Part shown: positions 46,357-55,662 of the stretch, one piece after another
Layout: each line of letters begins with the position of its first letter
Numbering within the stretch: position 1 is the first letter of the stretch
Assembly: GCF_003131205.1 (NCBI RefSeq)
Contig: NZ_QFFY01000001.1
Coordinates: 434,001-498,000, forward strand
Direction of reading: 5' to 3'
Source of the DNA: Occallatibacter savannae
GTDB lineage: Bacteria; Acidobacteriota; Terriglobia; Terriglobales; Acidobacteriaceae
Length of the DNA: 64,000 nucleotides
Notes under the pieces: generated by a model
The model's input: the letters and a program-made list of their open reading frames with translations, nothing else
What the model was told of the DNA's origin: nothing
Database searches by the model: none
Position numbers and translations under genes: made by a program

Positions 46357-47665
46357 GCTCGTCTCCCATCCCGACGAAGTAAAGGTCGTCTCCAAGCGCT
46401 TCGGCCAGGGCGCGGCCAACATTGACAAGTACATCGAGCTTGGCGGTTACGAAGCCATCCGCAAGTGTCTCGCCCAAGGCCCCGACTGGGTCATCGAAGA
46501 GATGAAGGCCTCCAACCTCCGCGGTCGCGGCGGCGCAGGATTCCCCACTGGCATGAAGTGGTCCTTCGTCCCCAAGCAGTCCGCCAAGCCCAAGTACGTC
46601 CTCATCAACGGCGACGAGAGCGAACCCGGCACCTGCAAAGACCACCTCATCTTCCTGCACGACCCGCACTCCGTCATCGAAGGCACCATCATCGCCGGCC
46701 TCGCCATCGGCTCCAAGATGGGCTTCATCTATCTGCGCGGCGAATACCGCTACCTCCTCGAGATCATGGAGAAAGCCGTAGCCGACGCCTACGCAAAAGG
46801 CTTTCTCGGCAAAAACATCTTCGGCACCGACACCGAATTTCAGATCATCACCCAGAGCGGCGCAGGTGCCTACGAAGTCGGCGAAGAATCCGCGCTCATG
46901 GAATCTCTCGAAGGCAAGCGTGGCGTCCCACGTATCAAGCCGCCCTTCCCCGCTGTCGTCGGCCTCTACGGCGGACCCACCGTCATCAACAACGCCGAGA
47001 CCATCGCCACCGTCCCCCACGTCATCAACATGGGTGGCACAGCCTTCGCAGCCATCGGCTCGCCCCGCAACGGCGGCACGCGCCTCTTCGGCATCAGCGG
47101 ACACATTGAGCGCCCCGGAGTGTATGAACTCCCCATGGGCTACAACCTCAAGAAGATGATCTACGACGTCGCTGGCGGCGTCCGTGGCGGCCGTACTCTC
47201 AAAGCCGTAGTCCCCGGCGGATCATCCACGCCTGTCCTCCTTCCGGAAGAAATCGAAAACCTCGGCATGGACTTCGATCAGGTCGGCAAAGCCGGCTCGA
47301 TGCTTGGCTCCGGCGGAGTCGTCGTCATCGACGATCAGACCTGCATCGTCGAGTTCGCCCTCCGCACCATCAGCTTCTATCAGCACGAGAGCTGCGGCTG
47401 GTGCATTCCCTGTCGCGAAGGTACCGACTGGCTCAAGAAATCCCTCACGCGCTTCCACGCAGGTTTCGGAACAGCGAAGGACATCGACAACATTCGCTAC
47501 CTCGCCGAAAACATGATGGGCCGCACCTTCTGCCCGCTCGGCGACGCAGCCGCAATGCCCACACTGGGCTTCGTCAAAAAGTTCCGCAAAGAATTCGAAG
47601 ATCACCTCGACGGGAAGCCCTGCCCCTTCGCAAAGCACGGCGCCCCGGAGCTGACCATCGTGTAA
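46349..47665 (+). CDS. nuoF: NADH-quinone oxidoreductase subunit F
   Basis: LRGRGGAGFPTGMKWSF, NGDESEPGTCKDH, ESCGWCIPCREG; start at internal ATG overlapping nuoE. Confidence 0.96.
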   Translation: MPRLVSHPDEVKVVSKRFGQGAANIDKYIELGGYEAIRKCLAQGPDWVIEEMKASNLRGRGGAGFPTGMKWSFVPKQSAKPKYVLINGDESEPGTCKDHLIFLHDPHSVIEGTIIAGLAIGSKMGFIYLRGEYRYLLEIMEKAVADAYAKGFLGKNIFGTDTEFQIITQSGAGAYEVGEESALMESLEGKRGVPRIKPPFPAVVGLYGGPTVINNAETIATVPHVINMGGTAFAAIGSPRNGGTRLFGISGHIERPGVYELPMGYNLKKMIYDVAGGVRGGRTLKAVVPGGSSTPVLLPEEIENLGMDFDQVGKAGSMLGSGGVVVIDDQTCIVEFALRTISFYQHESCGWCIPCREGTDWLKKSLTRFHAGFGTAKDIDNIRYLAENMMGRTFCPLGDAAAMPTLGFVKKFRKEFEDHLDGKPCPFAKHGAPELTIV

Positions 47666-47691
47666 CGGGTTTTAGGAGTAACAAACTGTAT

Positions 47692-47800
47692 CAGGGCACC
47701 ACTTTAGTTGTGATATGCAGTAGGCACAACAGGAAGCGTCAGGGCACGACTTCAGTCGTGCCGAAAAAGTGCAAGACAAGAACCGGGGCTTTAGCCCCTG
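47692..47800. repeat. Composite palindromic repeat (A0'-A1'-B')
   Basis: GGCACGACTTCAGTCGTGCC at 47743-47762 and GGGGCTTTAGCCCC at 47785-47798, preceded by degenerate GGGCACCACTTTAGTTGTG; homologous layout to 45327-45433. Confidence 0.87.
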
Positions 47801-47816
47801 CGGCACCAAAGGACGA

Positions 47817-50153
47817 ATGGCAGACGTTACATTCACAGTCGATGGAAAGAAACTGACCGCCCCCGCAGGGACGCTGCTCATTGAAGCATGCCGCAAAGCC
47901 GGCATTGAGATCCCCGCCTTCTGCTACTACCCCGGACTCAGCCTTCAGGCCGCATGCCGCATGTGCGTCGTCCGTCAGGAAAAGGTTCCCAAGCTTCAGA
48001 CCGCCTGCACTACGACCGTAGCCGAAGGCCAGGTCTTCACCACCGACTCACCGGAAATCGCACAGGCCCGCAAAGCCACCATCGAACTCCTCCTTGGCAA
48101 CCACCCGCTCGACTGCCCCGTCTGCGACGCCGGCGGTGAGTGCGAGTTGCAGGACATGACCTTCAAGTACGGCGCCGGCGAAAGCCTCATGGTCGATGCC
48201 AAGCGCCATCGCGAAGAACAGCAGTGGTCCCCAGCCGTCTTCTACGATCGCCCCCGTTGCATCCTGTGCTATCGCTGCACACGCGTCTGCGGAGAAGGCA
48301 TGGACGTCTGGGCGCTCGGCGTACAGAACCGCGGCGTCACCTCCGTCATCTCGCCCGATGGCGGCGACCAGCTCGACTGCGAGCAGTGCGGCATGTGCAT
48401 CGACATCTGCCCCGTCGGCGCTCTCACCAGCGGCAGCTACCGCTACAAGACCCGCCCCTGGGAGATGAATCACGTCTCCACCGTCTGCACCCACTGCGCC
48501 GACGGTTGCAAGGTCACGCTCGGCATCCGCCAGTCCACCAACGGTGCTGAAATCATCCGCGCCGACAATCGCGACAAGAGCGGCATCAACGGCGACTTCC
48601 TCTGCGCCAAAGGCCGCTTCGGCTTCGACTTCGTCGAAAACCCCGAACGTCTCACCGCTCCTCTGGTCCGCAACCATGAAGGCAAGCTCGAGCCAACCAC
48701 CTGGGAACACGCCTTCCGCGTAGCCGGTGCAAAGCTCAAGGAAATCCGCGACACGCGCGGCGGCGCTGCCATCGGCGTCATCGGCTCCAATCGCACCACC
48801 AACGAAGAAAACTACCTCCTTCAGAAATTTGCGCGCACCGTCCTCCGCACCAGCAACATCGACCACGAGCGCACCACCGACTACGTCTCCTTCGCGCGCG
48901 CCATGGCAGGCCATCCCGGCAAGTCAGCCAGCCTACGCGACATCTCCGCCGCCCCGGCGATCCTCCTCATCGGCGGCGACCCCACAGCTGAGCATCCTCT
49001 TCTCGCCTGGACCATCCGCACCAACGTCCGCCTCAATCGCGCCCGCCTCTACGTCGCCAACGAGACCCAAATCAAGCTCGAGCGCCAGGCCAAAGCCGCA
49101 CTCCGCCTTCCCGCCGGCGGCTACGCTTCGCTCACGAAATTCCTGAGCAGAACTGATTCGAAAATCAACGACCCAGCCTTTCGCGACGCGCTCCTCGCAG
49201 AAGAGAACCTCGTCGTCATCTTCGGCGCGGAGTTCCGCGGCTCCGGTGTCGACGAACTCGTAAATTGGGGCCTCAGCCGTCCCAATGTTCGCTTCGCCTA
49301 CCTTGGCGACTACTCAAACTCCCGCGGCGCAGCCGACATGGGTCTCCTGCCCGATCGCCTCCCCGGCTACGTTCCCGTCAGCACACACGACGCATTCGCC
49401 GACGAATACCCCGGAATGCCGCACACCATCGGGCTGAACCAGCCGCAGATGCTCTCTTCCGCTGCGGGCGGCTCCTTGCAAGCACTCCTCATCATCGGAG
49501 CCAATCCCCTCGAGATCGACACCTTCGACCCGGCATCTCTCAAAGGCAAGTTTGTGGTGGTCACGGACATGTTCCTGACCCAGACGGCAGCCGTAGCCGA
49601 CGTCGTCTTCCCTGCAGCCAGCCTCTACGAGAAAACCGGCACCGTGACCAACACATACGGCGACATTCAGCTTGTTCGCAAGGCCGCGGACACACCCGGC
49701 ATCAAGCCCGACTTTGAAATTCTCGTCAAGCTCGCCGCCAGCATGGACACCAACGTCAAATCTCTTGTCCCCTTCGGGAAAACCGGCGTCAAAGTCGACC
49801 TCGGCCAGTCGCGCGGCGCGCAGATGGGCGAAGCTGATCGCCACGCCATCTGGCTCACCGCTCAGGGCCTCGAGCCCCGCGTCAGCCCCTTCGATCCGCT
49901 CGCCATCCTCGACGAAATCGAGCGCCTCGTTCCGTCCTACAAACTCGATCGCGTCAATCTCTTCGGCGGCAACGACATTCATACCGAGCCCGGCTTCGTT
50001 CCCGTTTCCGCACTCACTTCAAGCGGCCCTGACGTGGTCAGGCCCAGCCACAACGGTCTCTTCACCTCCGGCACGCTTGGCCGATACAGCAAAGGCATCG
50101 CAGATCTCCAGCGCCATCAGGCCGAAGTAAAACAAGAAGCAGTTGCAGGTTGA
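47817..50153 (+). CDS. nuoG: NADH-quinone oxidoreductase subunit G
   Basis: MADVTFTVDGKKLTAPAGTLLIEACRKAGIEIPAFCYYPGL...; CPVCDAGGECELQDM; CEQCGMCIDICPVGAL; molybdopterin-like C-terminus. Confidence 0.94.
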   Translation: MADVTFTVDGKKLTAPAGTLLIEACRKAGIEIPAFCYYPGLSLQAACRMCVVRQEKVPKLQTACTTTVAEGQVFTTDSPEIAQARKATIELLLGNHPLDCPVCDAGGECELQDMTFKYGAGESLMVDAKRHREEQQWSPAVFYDRPRCILCYRCTRVCGEGMDVWALGVQNRGVTSVISPDGGDQLDCEQCGMCIDICPVGALTSGSYRYKTRPWEMNHVSTVCTHCADGCKVTLGIRQSTNGAEIIRADNRDKSGINGDFLCAKGRFGFDFVENPERLTAPLVRNHEGKLEPTTWEHAFRVAGAKLKEIRDTRGGAAIGVIGSNRTTNEENYLLQKFARTVLRTSNIDHERTTDYVSFARAMAGHPGKSASLRDISAAPAILLIGGDPTAEHPLLAWTIRTNVRLNRARLYVANETQIKLERQAKAALRLPAGGYASLTKFLSRTDSKINDPAFRDALLAEENLVVIFGAEFRGSGVDELVNWGLSRPNVRFAYLGDYSNSRGAADMGLLPDRLPGYVPVSTHDAFADEYPGMPHTIGLNQPQMLSSAAGGSLQALLIIGANPLEIDTFDPASLKGKFVVVTDMFLTQTAAVADVVFPAASLYEKTGTVTNTYGDIQLVRKAADTPGIKPDFEILVKLAASMDTNVKSLVPFGKTGVKVDLGQSRGAQMGEADRHAIWLTAQGLEPRVSPFDPLAILDEIERLVPSYKLDRVNLFGGNDIHTEPGFVPVSALTSSGPDVVRPSHNGLFTSGTLGRYSKGIADLQRHQAEVKQEAVAG

Positions 50154-50178
50154 ACTTTTTCCGAAAGGCTTTAGGAAC

Positions 50179-51228
50179 GTGACGATTCTGCAGTTTTTCC
50201 TCTGGAGCTTGCTCAAGGTCATCGTAGTCACGGTCGTGCTCCTCATGGCCGTTGCCTACACCGTGCTCCTTGAGCGCAAGCTCGTCGGTCGCATCCAGAA
50301 TCGCTGGGGACCCAGCCGCGTCGGCCCCTTCGGCCTCCTCCAGCCTCTCGTCGACGGCGCAAAATCCTTCCTCAAGGAAGACATCATTCCCACCGCCGTC
50401 TACCGTCCTCTTTATCTGCTCGCCCCGGTCATCGCGCTCAGCTGCGCACTCATCTCCATCGCCGTCGTCCCCTTCGGCGACCCCAGCATCACCGGCCCCG
50501 GCAACTTCCACGTCTTCCAGATCGCCGACGTCAACATCGGCCTCCTCGTCATCCTCGGCATCACCTCCATCGGCGTCTACGGAATCGCCCTCGCCGGATG
50601 GTCTTCTAACAACAAGTATTCGCTGCTCGGTTCCCTTCGTTCTTCCGCCCAGCTCGTCAGCTACGAGCTCGCCCTCGGTCTGTCCCTCGTCGGCGTTGTG
50701 ATGCGCTCAGAATCTTTGAACCTCGACAAGATCGTCCAGACCCAAGCGACGCACGGCCTCCTCTCCTGGAACCTCTTCGGCGGATTCCAGTTCGTCGCAT
50801 TCTTCATTTACCTCATGGCCGCCTTCGCCGAAACCAACCGCGCTCCTTTCGACCTGCCCGAAGCCGAAAGCGAACTGACCGCCGGCTACCACACGGAGTA
50901 CAGCTCCATGAAGTTCGCCATGTTCTTCATGGCCGAATACGCCAACATGATCACCGTCGGCTGCGTTGCCACCCTGCTCTTCCTCGGCGGCTGGACCAGC
51001 CCGTTCGGCAACCTACTTCCGACGCCCAACAACATCGTCATCCGCTCCATCCTGCCGATGTTCTGGTTCGTTATCAAGGTTTTCAGTTTCCTGTGTCTCT
51101 ACGTCTGGGTGCGCGGCACATTGCCCCGCTTCCGCTATGACCAGCTCATGAATTACGGGTGGCGTTGGCTCATGCCTCTCGCCATCCTCAACATCGTTGG
51201 TACCAGCCTCTGGCTCGCCTACCGCTAG
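50179..51228 (+). CDS. nuoH: NADH-quinone oxidoreductase subunit H (GTG start likely)
   Basis: LERKLVGRIQNRWGPSRVGPFGLLQPLVDGAKSFLKEDIIP, ETNRAPFDLPEAESELTAGYHTEYSSMKFAMFF. Confidence 0.95.
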   Translation: MTILQFFLWSLLKVIVVTVVLLMAVAYTVLLERKLVGRIQNRWGPSRVGPFGLLQPLVDGAKSFLKEDIIPTAVYRPLYLLAPVIALSCALISIAVVPFGDPSITGPGNFHVFQIADVNIGLLVILGITSIGVYGIALAGWSSNNKYSLLGSLRSSAQLVSYELALGLSLVGVVMRSESLNLDKIVQTQATHGLLSWNLFGGFQFVAFFIYLMAAFAETNRAPFDLPEAESELTAGYHTEYSSMKFAMFFMAEYANMITVGCVATLLFLGGWTSPFGNLLPTPNNIVIRSILPMFWFVIKVFSFLCLYVWVRGTLPRFRYDQLMNYGWRWLMPLAILNIVGTSLWLAYR

Positions 51229-51231
51229 TAC

Positions 51232-51293
51232 CTGGGTGCCCCAGAGCCTGCCCTGAGCGAAGCCGAAGGGTCTCGTTCATGACACCTGGGAAA
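51232..51293. repeat. Dispersed-repeat-like segment (CCTGAGCGAAGCCGAAGGGTCT)
   Basis: Non-coding nuoH-nuoJ gap containing a motif resembling repeats I recognise from other bacterial genomes; single copy in this window. Confidence 0.45.
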
Positions 51294-51412
51294 GATAAAG
51301 GTTGATCCGGAGCACTGTTCATCCATCACCGGGTTTGCCGCAACCGCTCAGTTAGAATCGGAAGGGTTTCATCACCTTCCCACAACCGGATCCTTCGTAA
51401 GCGACTTCAACG

Positions 51413-51925
51413 ATGCACCTGATTCTTTTCATCATCTTCGCTGCACTCTGCCTCACAGGAGCCGTCAATCTCCTGTTTCAGAAGCAGCCCATCAATAGCG
51501 CGCTCTCGCTCATCGTTGTCATGACGTCGCTGGCAGTGCTCTATCTTCTCCTCGGCGCTGAATTCCTCGCCGCCGCGCAGGTTATCGTCTACGCGGGCGC
51601 CATCATGGTGCTCTTCACGTTCGTCGTCATGCTCCTCAACGCGGGCCGAGAAGAGCGCACCCTGGGCAGCAGCGCGTACCGCACCGTCGGATTCCCCGCC
51701 GTCGCCGCCATCCTCGCCGTCATCGCCACCGGCTTTATGAAACTTCAAGGCTTCGGCGACGCCGGCATCCAGGACCACATCACCAGCACCGCCGATCTCA
51801 GCACTGTCCTCTTCACGCGACTTCTGCTCCCCTTCGAAGTCACCTCTGTCCTGATCCTCGTCGCCATCCTTGGATCCGTGGCCCTCGCCCGCAAAGGCGA
51901 CGCGGAAGGAAGGGAGCCTAGGTAA
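51413..51925 (+). CDS. nuoJ: NADH-quinone oxidoreductase subunit J
   Basis: 170 aa; [51 protein letters not shown]-type motif. Confidence 0.94.
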   Translation: MHLILFIIFAALCLTGAVNLLFQKQPINSALSLIVVMTSLAVLYLLLGAEFLAAAQVIVYAGAIMVLFTFVVMLLNAGREERTLGSSAYRTVGFPAVAAILAVIATGFMKLQGFGDAGIQDHITSTADLSTVLFTRLLLPFEVTSVLILVAILGSVALARKGDAEGREPR

Positions 51926-51926
51926 T

Positions 51927-52244
51927 ATGCATCTCTCTCCTGAAGTCCCGCTTGTCTGGTATCTGCTCCTCAGCGCCGTTCTCTTCTGCCTCGGCGTCGT
52001 CGGATTCCTGATCAAGCGCAATCTCATCACGGTCTTCATGTCCATCGAGCTCATGCTCAACGCCGTGAATCTCTCTTTCGTCACCTTCGCCCACCAATGG
52101 CACGACGTCAAAGGACAGATCTTCGTCTTCTTTGTCATGGTGGTCGCCGCTGCTGAAGCCGCCGTTGGCCTCGCCATCATCATTGCCGTATTCCGCGCCC
52201 GCGCCACGCTCGCCGTCGATCGCATCGACCTGATGAAACTATGA
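51927..52244 (+). CDS. nuoK: NADH-quinone oxidoreductase subunit K
   Basis: [43 protein letters not shown]. Confidence 0.95.
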   Translation: MHLSPEVPLVWYLLLSAVLFCLGVVGFLIKRNLITVFMSIELMLNAVNLSFVTFAHQWHDVKGQIFVFFVMVVAAAEAAVGLAIIIAVFRARATLAVDRIDLMKL

Positions 52245-54148
52245 ACGAATCCCTCCATCTCTGGCTGATCCCGCTCCTGCCCTTCATCGGATTCCTCCTG
52301 AACGGGCTGCTCGGCCGTCGCCTTCCCAAAGCAGTCGTCAGCGCAATCGCGCTTCTCGCGCCGCTTGGATCATTCCTCGTTGTCCTGCTCGCATCGCGCG
52401 CCGCACTGCCGCATTCCGAAAGCTACGGCAACTGGATCACCGTCGGCCCCCTCAACATCGACCTCACCTTCGTCCTCGATCAGCTCTCGCTGATCATGCT
52501 CCTCGTCATCACCGGCGTAGGCTTCCTCATCCACATCTACTCCGTCGGCTACATGCACGACGATGAAGGTTACTGGCGCTACTTCGCATACCTCAACCTC
52601 TTCCTCTTCTTCATGACCACGCTGGTCCTCGCCGGCAACGCGCTACTCATGTTCGTTGGATGGGAAGGCGTCGGTCTCGCCTCGTACCTGCTCATCGGCT
52701 TCTGGTTCCAGAAGAAGTCCGCCTCCGACGCCGGCAAAAAAGCATTCATTGTCAACCGCATCGGCGACTTCGGCTTCCTCATCGGCCTCTTCCTCCTCCT
52801 CGCCAACTTCGGCACACTCTCCTTCAGCGACCTCGCCCAGAAGATCGCAGCCAATCCCACCATGACTGGCGGCGTACTCACCGCGATCGCCCTCTGCCTT
52901 TTCATCGGAGCCACCGGCAAAAGCGCGCAGCTTCCTCTCTACGTCTGGCTGCCCGACGCCATGGAAGGACCTACGCCCGTCTCCGCGCTCATCCACGCCG
53001 CCACCATGGTCACTGCCGGCGTCTACATGGTCGCCCGCACCCACTTCATCTTCGACCGCTCGCCGCTCGCACTCAGCGTCGTCGCCATCATCGGAGCAGC
53101 CACCGCGCTCTTCGCAGCGACCATAGGTCTCGTTCAGACCGACATCAAGCGCGTCCTCGCCTACTCCACCGTCTCGCAGCTCGGCTACATGTTCCTCGGT
53201 TGCGGCGTCGCTGCCTACTCTGCGGCCATCTTCCACCTCATGACGCACGCCTTCTTCAAGGCACTTCTTTTCCTCGCCGCAGGCTCCGTCATCCACGCGA
53301 TGGGCGGCGAGCAGGACATGCGCAAGATGGGTGGCCTTCGCACCAAGACTCCCATCACCTTCTGGACCATGACCATGGCAGTCCTCGCAATCTCGGGATT
53401 TCCATTCATGTCCGCCTTCTTCTCCAAAGACGCGATCCTCGCCGCAGCCTTCGCCTCCGGAAGCCTCGGCAAGCTCCTCTGGTTCGTCGGACTCGTCACT
53501 GCCGGTCTAACGGCCTTCTACATGTTCCGCCTGTGGTATCTCACCTTCTTCGGCGAAACCCGAAGCCACGACGCTCACTCGCATGAGAGCCCCTGGTCCA
53601 TGCTCGGCCCTCTCGCCATTCTCGCGGTCCTCTCCGTAGGCGGCGGTTGGATCGGCGCAGGCCGCTTCGGCGCATTCCTCTCTCCGGTGCTCGGAACCAA
53701 AACCGAAGAGCTCACCGGCAGCCTCGAATACATCATGATGGCCCTCGCCGTCGCCGCTGGAGCATTAGGCTGGTTCCTCGCCCACCGCATGTACCACCAA
53801 CGCTCCGCCGCTGCGCAACTCGCGGCGCCCGCGCCCGCCGGATACAACCTGCTCCAGAACAAATACTACGTCGACGAGTTCTACAACCTCATCGTCGTCA
53901 AGCCGCTCCTCACCCTCTCCAAGTACTTCCTCGAGTGGGTCGTCGACTTCGCTATCCTCGGCGGACTCGCCTGGCTTCTCGCCGGCATCGCCTCTCTGTC
54001 GGGCGCAATCCTTCAGCGCTGGCAATCCGGCAACATCCGCTCTTACGCCGCGTGGCTAGCCCTCGGCGCCGCCGTCCTACTCTACTTCGTTCTCGCTCCG
54101 CACGTCTTCGGAGCGGCCTCTCTGCACCTCGGAATGGCGGGTCACTGA
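52241..54148 (+). CDS. nuoL: NADH-quinone oxidoreductase subunit L
   Basis: 635 aa; [80 protein letters not shown]. Confidence 0.96.
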   Translation: MNESLHLWLIPLLPFIGFLLNGLLGRRLPKAVVSAIALLAPLGSFLVVLLASRAALPHSESYGNWITVGPLNIDLTFVLDQLSLIMLLVITGVGFLIHIYSVGYMHDDEGYWRYFAYLNLFLFFMTTLVLAGNALLMFVGWEGVGLASYLLIGFWFQKKSASDAGKKAFIVNRIGDFGFLIGLFLLLANFGTLSFSDLAQKIAANPTMTGGVLTAIALCLFIGATGKSAQLPLYVWLPDAMEGPTPVSALIHAATMVTAGVYMVARTHFIFDRSPLALSVVAIIGAATALFAATIGLVQTDIKRVLAYSTVSQLGYMFLGCGVAAYSAAIFHLMTHAFFKALLFLAAGSVIHAMGGEQDMRKMGGLRTKTPITFWTMTMAVLAISGFPFMSAFFSKDAILAAAFASGSLGKLLWFVGLVTAGLTAFYMFRLWYLTFFGETRSHDAHSHESPWSMLGPLAILAVLSVGGGWIGAGRFGAFLSPVLGTKTEELTGSLEYIMMALAVAAGALGWFLAHRMYHQRSAAAQLAAPAPAGYNLLQNKYYVDEFYNLIVVKPLLTLSKYFLEWVVDFAILGGLAWLLAGIASLSGAILQRWQSGNIRSYAAWLALGAAVLLYFVLAPHVFGAASLHLGMAGH

Positions 54149-55662
54149 TGGACAGCATGATTCTCACTCTGATCCTCCTCGCCCCGCTCGCCGGCGCCAT
54201 CCTCGTCGCGCTCCTCCCCGACCGCAGCAAACTCCCCGCCTGGCTCGCGCTCATCTCCACCCTCGTCACCTTCGGCCTCGCGCTCCACCTCCCCGCGCAC
54301 TACGACGCCGCGCATCCCGGCTTTCAGTTCGTCGTGAACAAGCCTTGGATTGAAAACCCCGCCATCTTCTACCACGTCGGTGTCGACGGCCTCAGCCTCT
54401 GGCTTGTCGTCCTCGTAGGCCTCCTCGGTCCCATCGGAGTTCTCGCCAGTTGGAAGGCCATTCAGCGCCGCGAAAAGGTCTACTACTCGCTCTTCCTCGT
54501 CCAGCAGACCGCCATGCTCGGCGTCTTCATCTCGCTCGACCTCATGGTCTATTACGGCTTCTGGGAACTGTCCCTCGTCCCCATGGCCATCCTCATCGCG
54601 ATGTACGGCCGCAAAAACGGTCCTGCCGCCGCAACCAAATTCTTTCTCTTCACGTTCATCCCATCAGCCCCACTCCTCGTCGCCATCCTGTATCTCTACT
54701 CGCGGACAGGCTCCTTCCAGTTCCCCGACCTCCGTACCGACATCGCCGTCGGCGCAGTTCCCGCAGGAGCCCTCTTCTGGGTCGCTCTCGCCTTCCTTTT
54801 CGCCTTCGCAGTGAAGGTCCCCGTCTTCCCACTCCACGGCTGGCTGGCCGACACATTCTCTGAAGCTCCCGTCGCCATGGCCATGGTCGTCGCCGGCAAA
54901 CTCGGCCTCTACTCAATGCTGCGCTTCCATGTCGGCCTCTTCCCCGTTCAGGCCCACAACATCGCGCCACTCCTCATCGCTCTCGGCGTCATCGGCATCC
55001 TCTACGGCGCCTGTCTCGCCCTCGTCCAGCGCGACTACTGGCGCTTTCTCGCCTTCGCGGCCATGAGCCACCTCGGCCTTATCACCGTCGGCGTCTACGG
55101 CTTCACCCTCACCGGCTGGACCGGCGCAACCTACCAGATCCTCAACAACGAACTCATCGACGCCGCCCTCTTCGTGCTCCTCGGCGCTCTCGAGATTCGC
55201 TACGCCACCAGCCAGATCGCCGCATATGGCGGCCTTGCCAATCGTGTGCCGCGTCTGGCCACTCTGTTTGTCATCGTCTCTCTCGCCATGATCGGTCTGC
55301 CCATGCTGAACGGCTTCATCGGAGAATTCCTCATCCTCTCCAGCACCTTCACCATTAGTCATAGCTGGGCGATCGCCGCTACCGTCGGCGTCATCCTCAG
55401 CGCCGCCTACATGCTGTGGATGATCCAGCGCGTCTTCTACGGCACTGAAAGCAAACTCGCCGCAGAGTCTCCCGCAACCGACCTCCGGCTCAGTGAGCAG
55501 CTCGTCCTCTGGCCCATCGCAGTCCTGCTCCTCATCATGGGCGTCGCCCCGAACCTCTGGCTCCGTACCATCGAAACGGCGCCGAAACCCATCGTCCTCC
55601 AGCAGGCACGATCAGCCGATCAGCCCGCCGTCACTTCAGTCCCGATGGAGGTCCAGCGGTGA
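54148..55662 (+). CDS. nuoM: NADH-quinone oxidoreductase subunit M
   Basis: FYHVGVDGLSLWLVVLVGLLGPIGVLASW, FWELSLVPMAILIAMYG; start at TGATG overlap with nuoL. Confidence 0.95.
   Translation: MDSMILTLILLAPLAGAILVALLPDRSKLPAWLALISTLVTFGLALHLPAHYDAAHPGFQFVVNKPWIENPAIFYHVGVDGLSLWLVVLVGLLGPIGVLASWKAIQRREKVYYSLFLVQQTAMLGVFISLDLMVYYGFWELSLVPMAILIAMYGRKNGPAAATKFFLFTFIPSAPLLVAILYLYSRTGSFQFPDLRTDIAVGAVPAGALFWVALAFLFAFAVKVPVFPLHGWLADTFSEAPVAMAMVVAGKLGLYSMLRFHVGLFPVQAHNIAPLLIALGVIGILYGACLALVQRDYWRFLAFAAMSHLGLITVGVYGFTLTGWTGATYQILNNELIDAALFVLLGALEIRYATSQIAAYGGLANRVPRLATLFVIVSLAMIGLPMLNGFIGEFLILSSTFTISHSWAIAATVGVILSAAYMLWMIQRVFYGTESKLAAESPATDLRLSEQLVLWPIAVLLLIMGVAPNLWLRTIETAPKPIVLQQARSADQPAVTSVPMEVQR

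Noticed and set aside
46286-47104. 272-aa minus-strand ORF antisense to nuoF
   Set aside because: Low-complexity Gly/Ala/Asp/Val translation opposite a strongly supported gene.
47769-47816. 16-aa N-terminal extension of NuoG (MQDKNRGFSPCGTKGR)
   Set aside because: It is translation of the palindromic repeat; the canonical start MADVTFTVDGKK is at 47817.
48048-48914. 288-aa minus-strand ORF antisense to nuoG
   Set aside because: Same antisense artefact; overlaps conserved iron-sulfur cysteine motifs on the plus strand.
52660-53586. 308-aa plus-strand ORF inside nuoL
   Set aside because: Arg/His-rich +1 frame shadow of nuoL.
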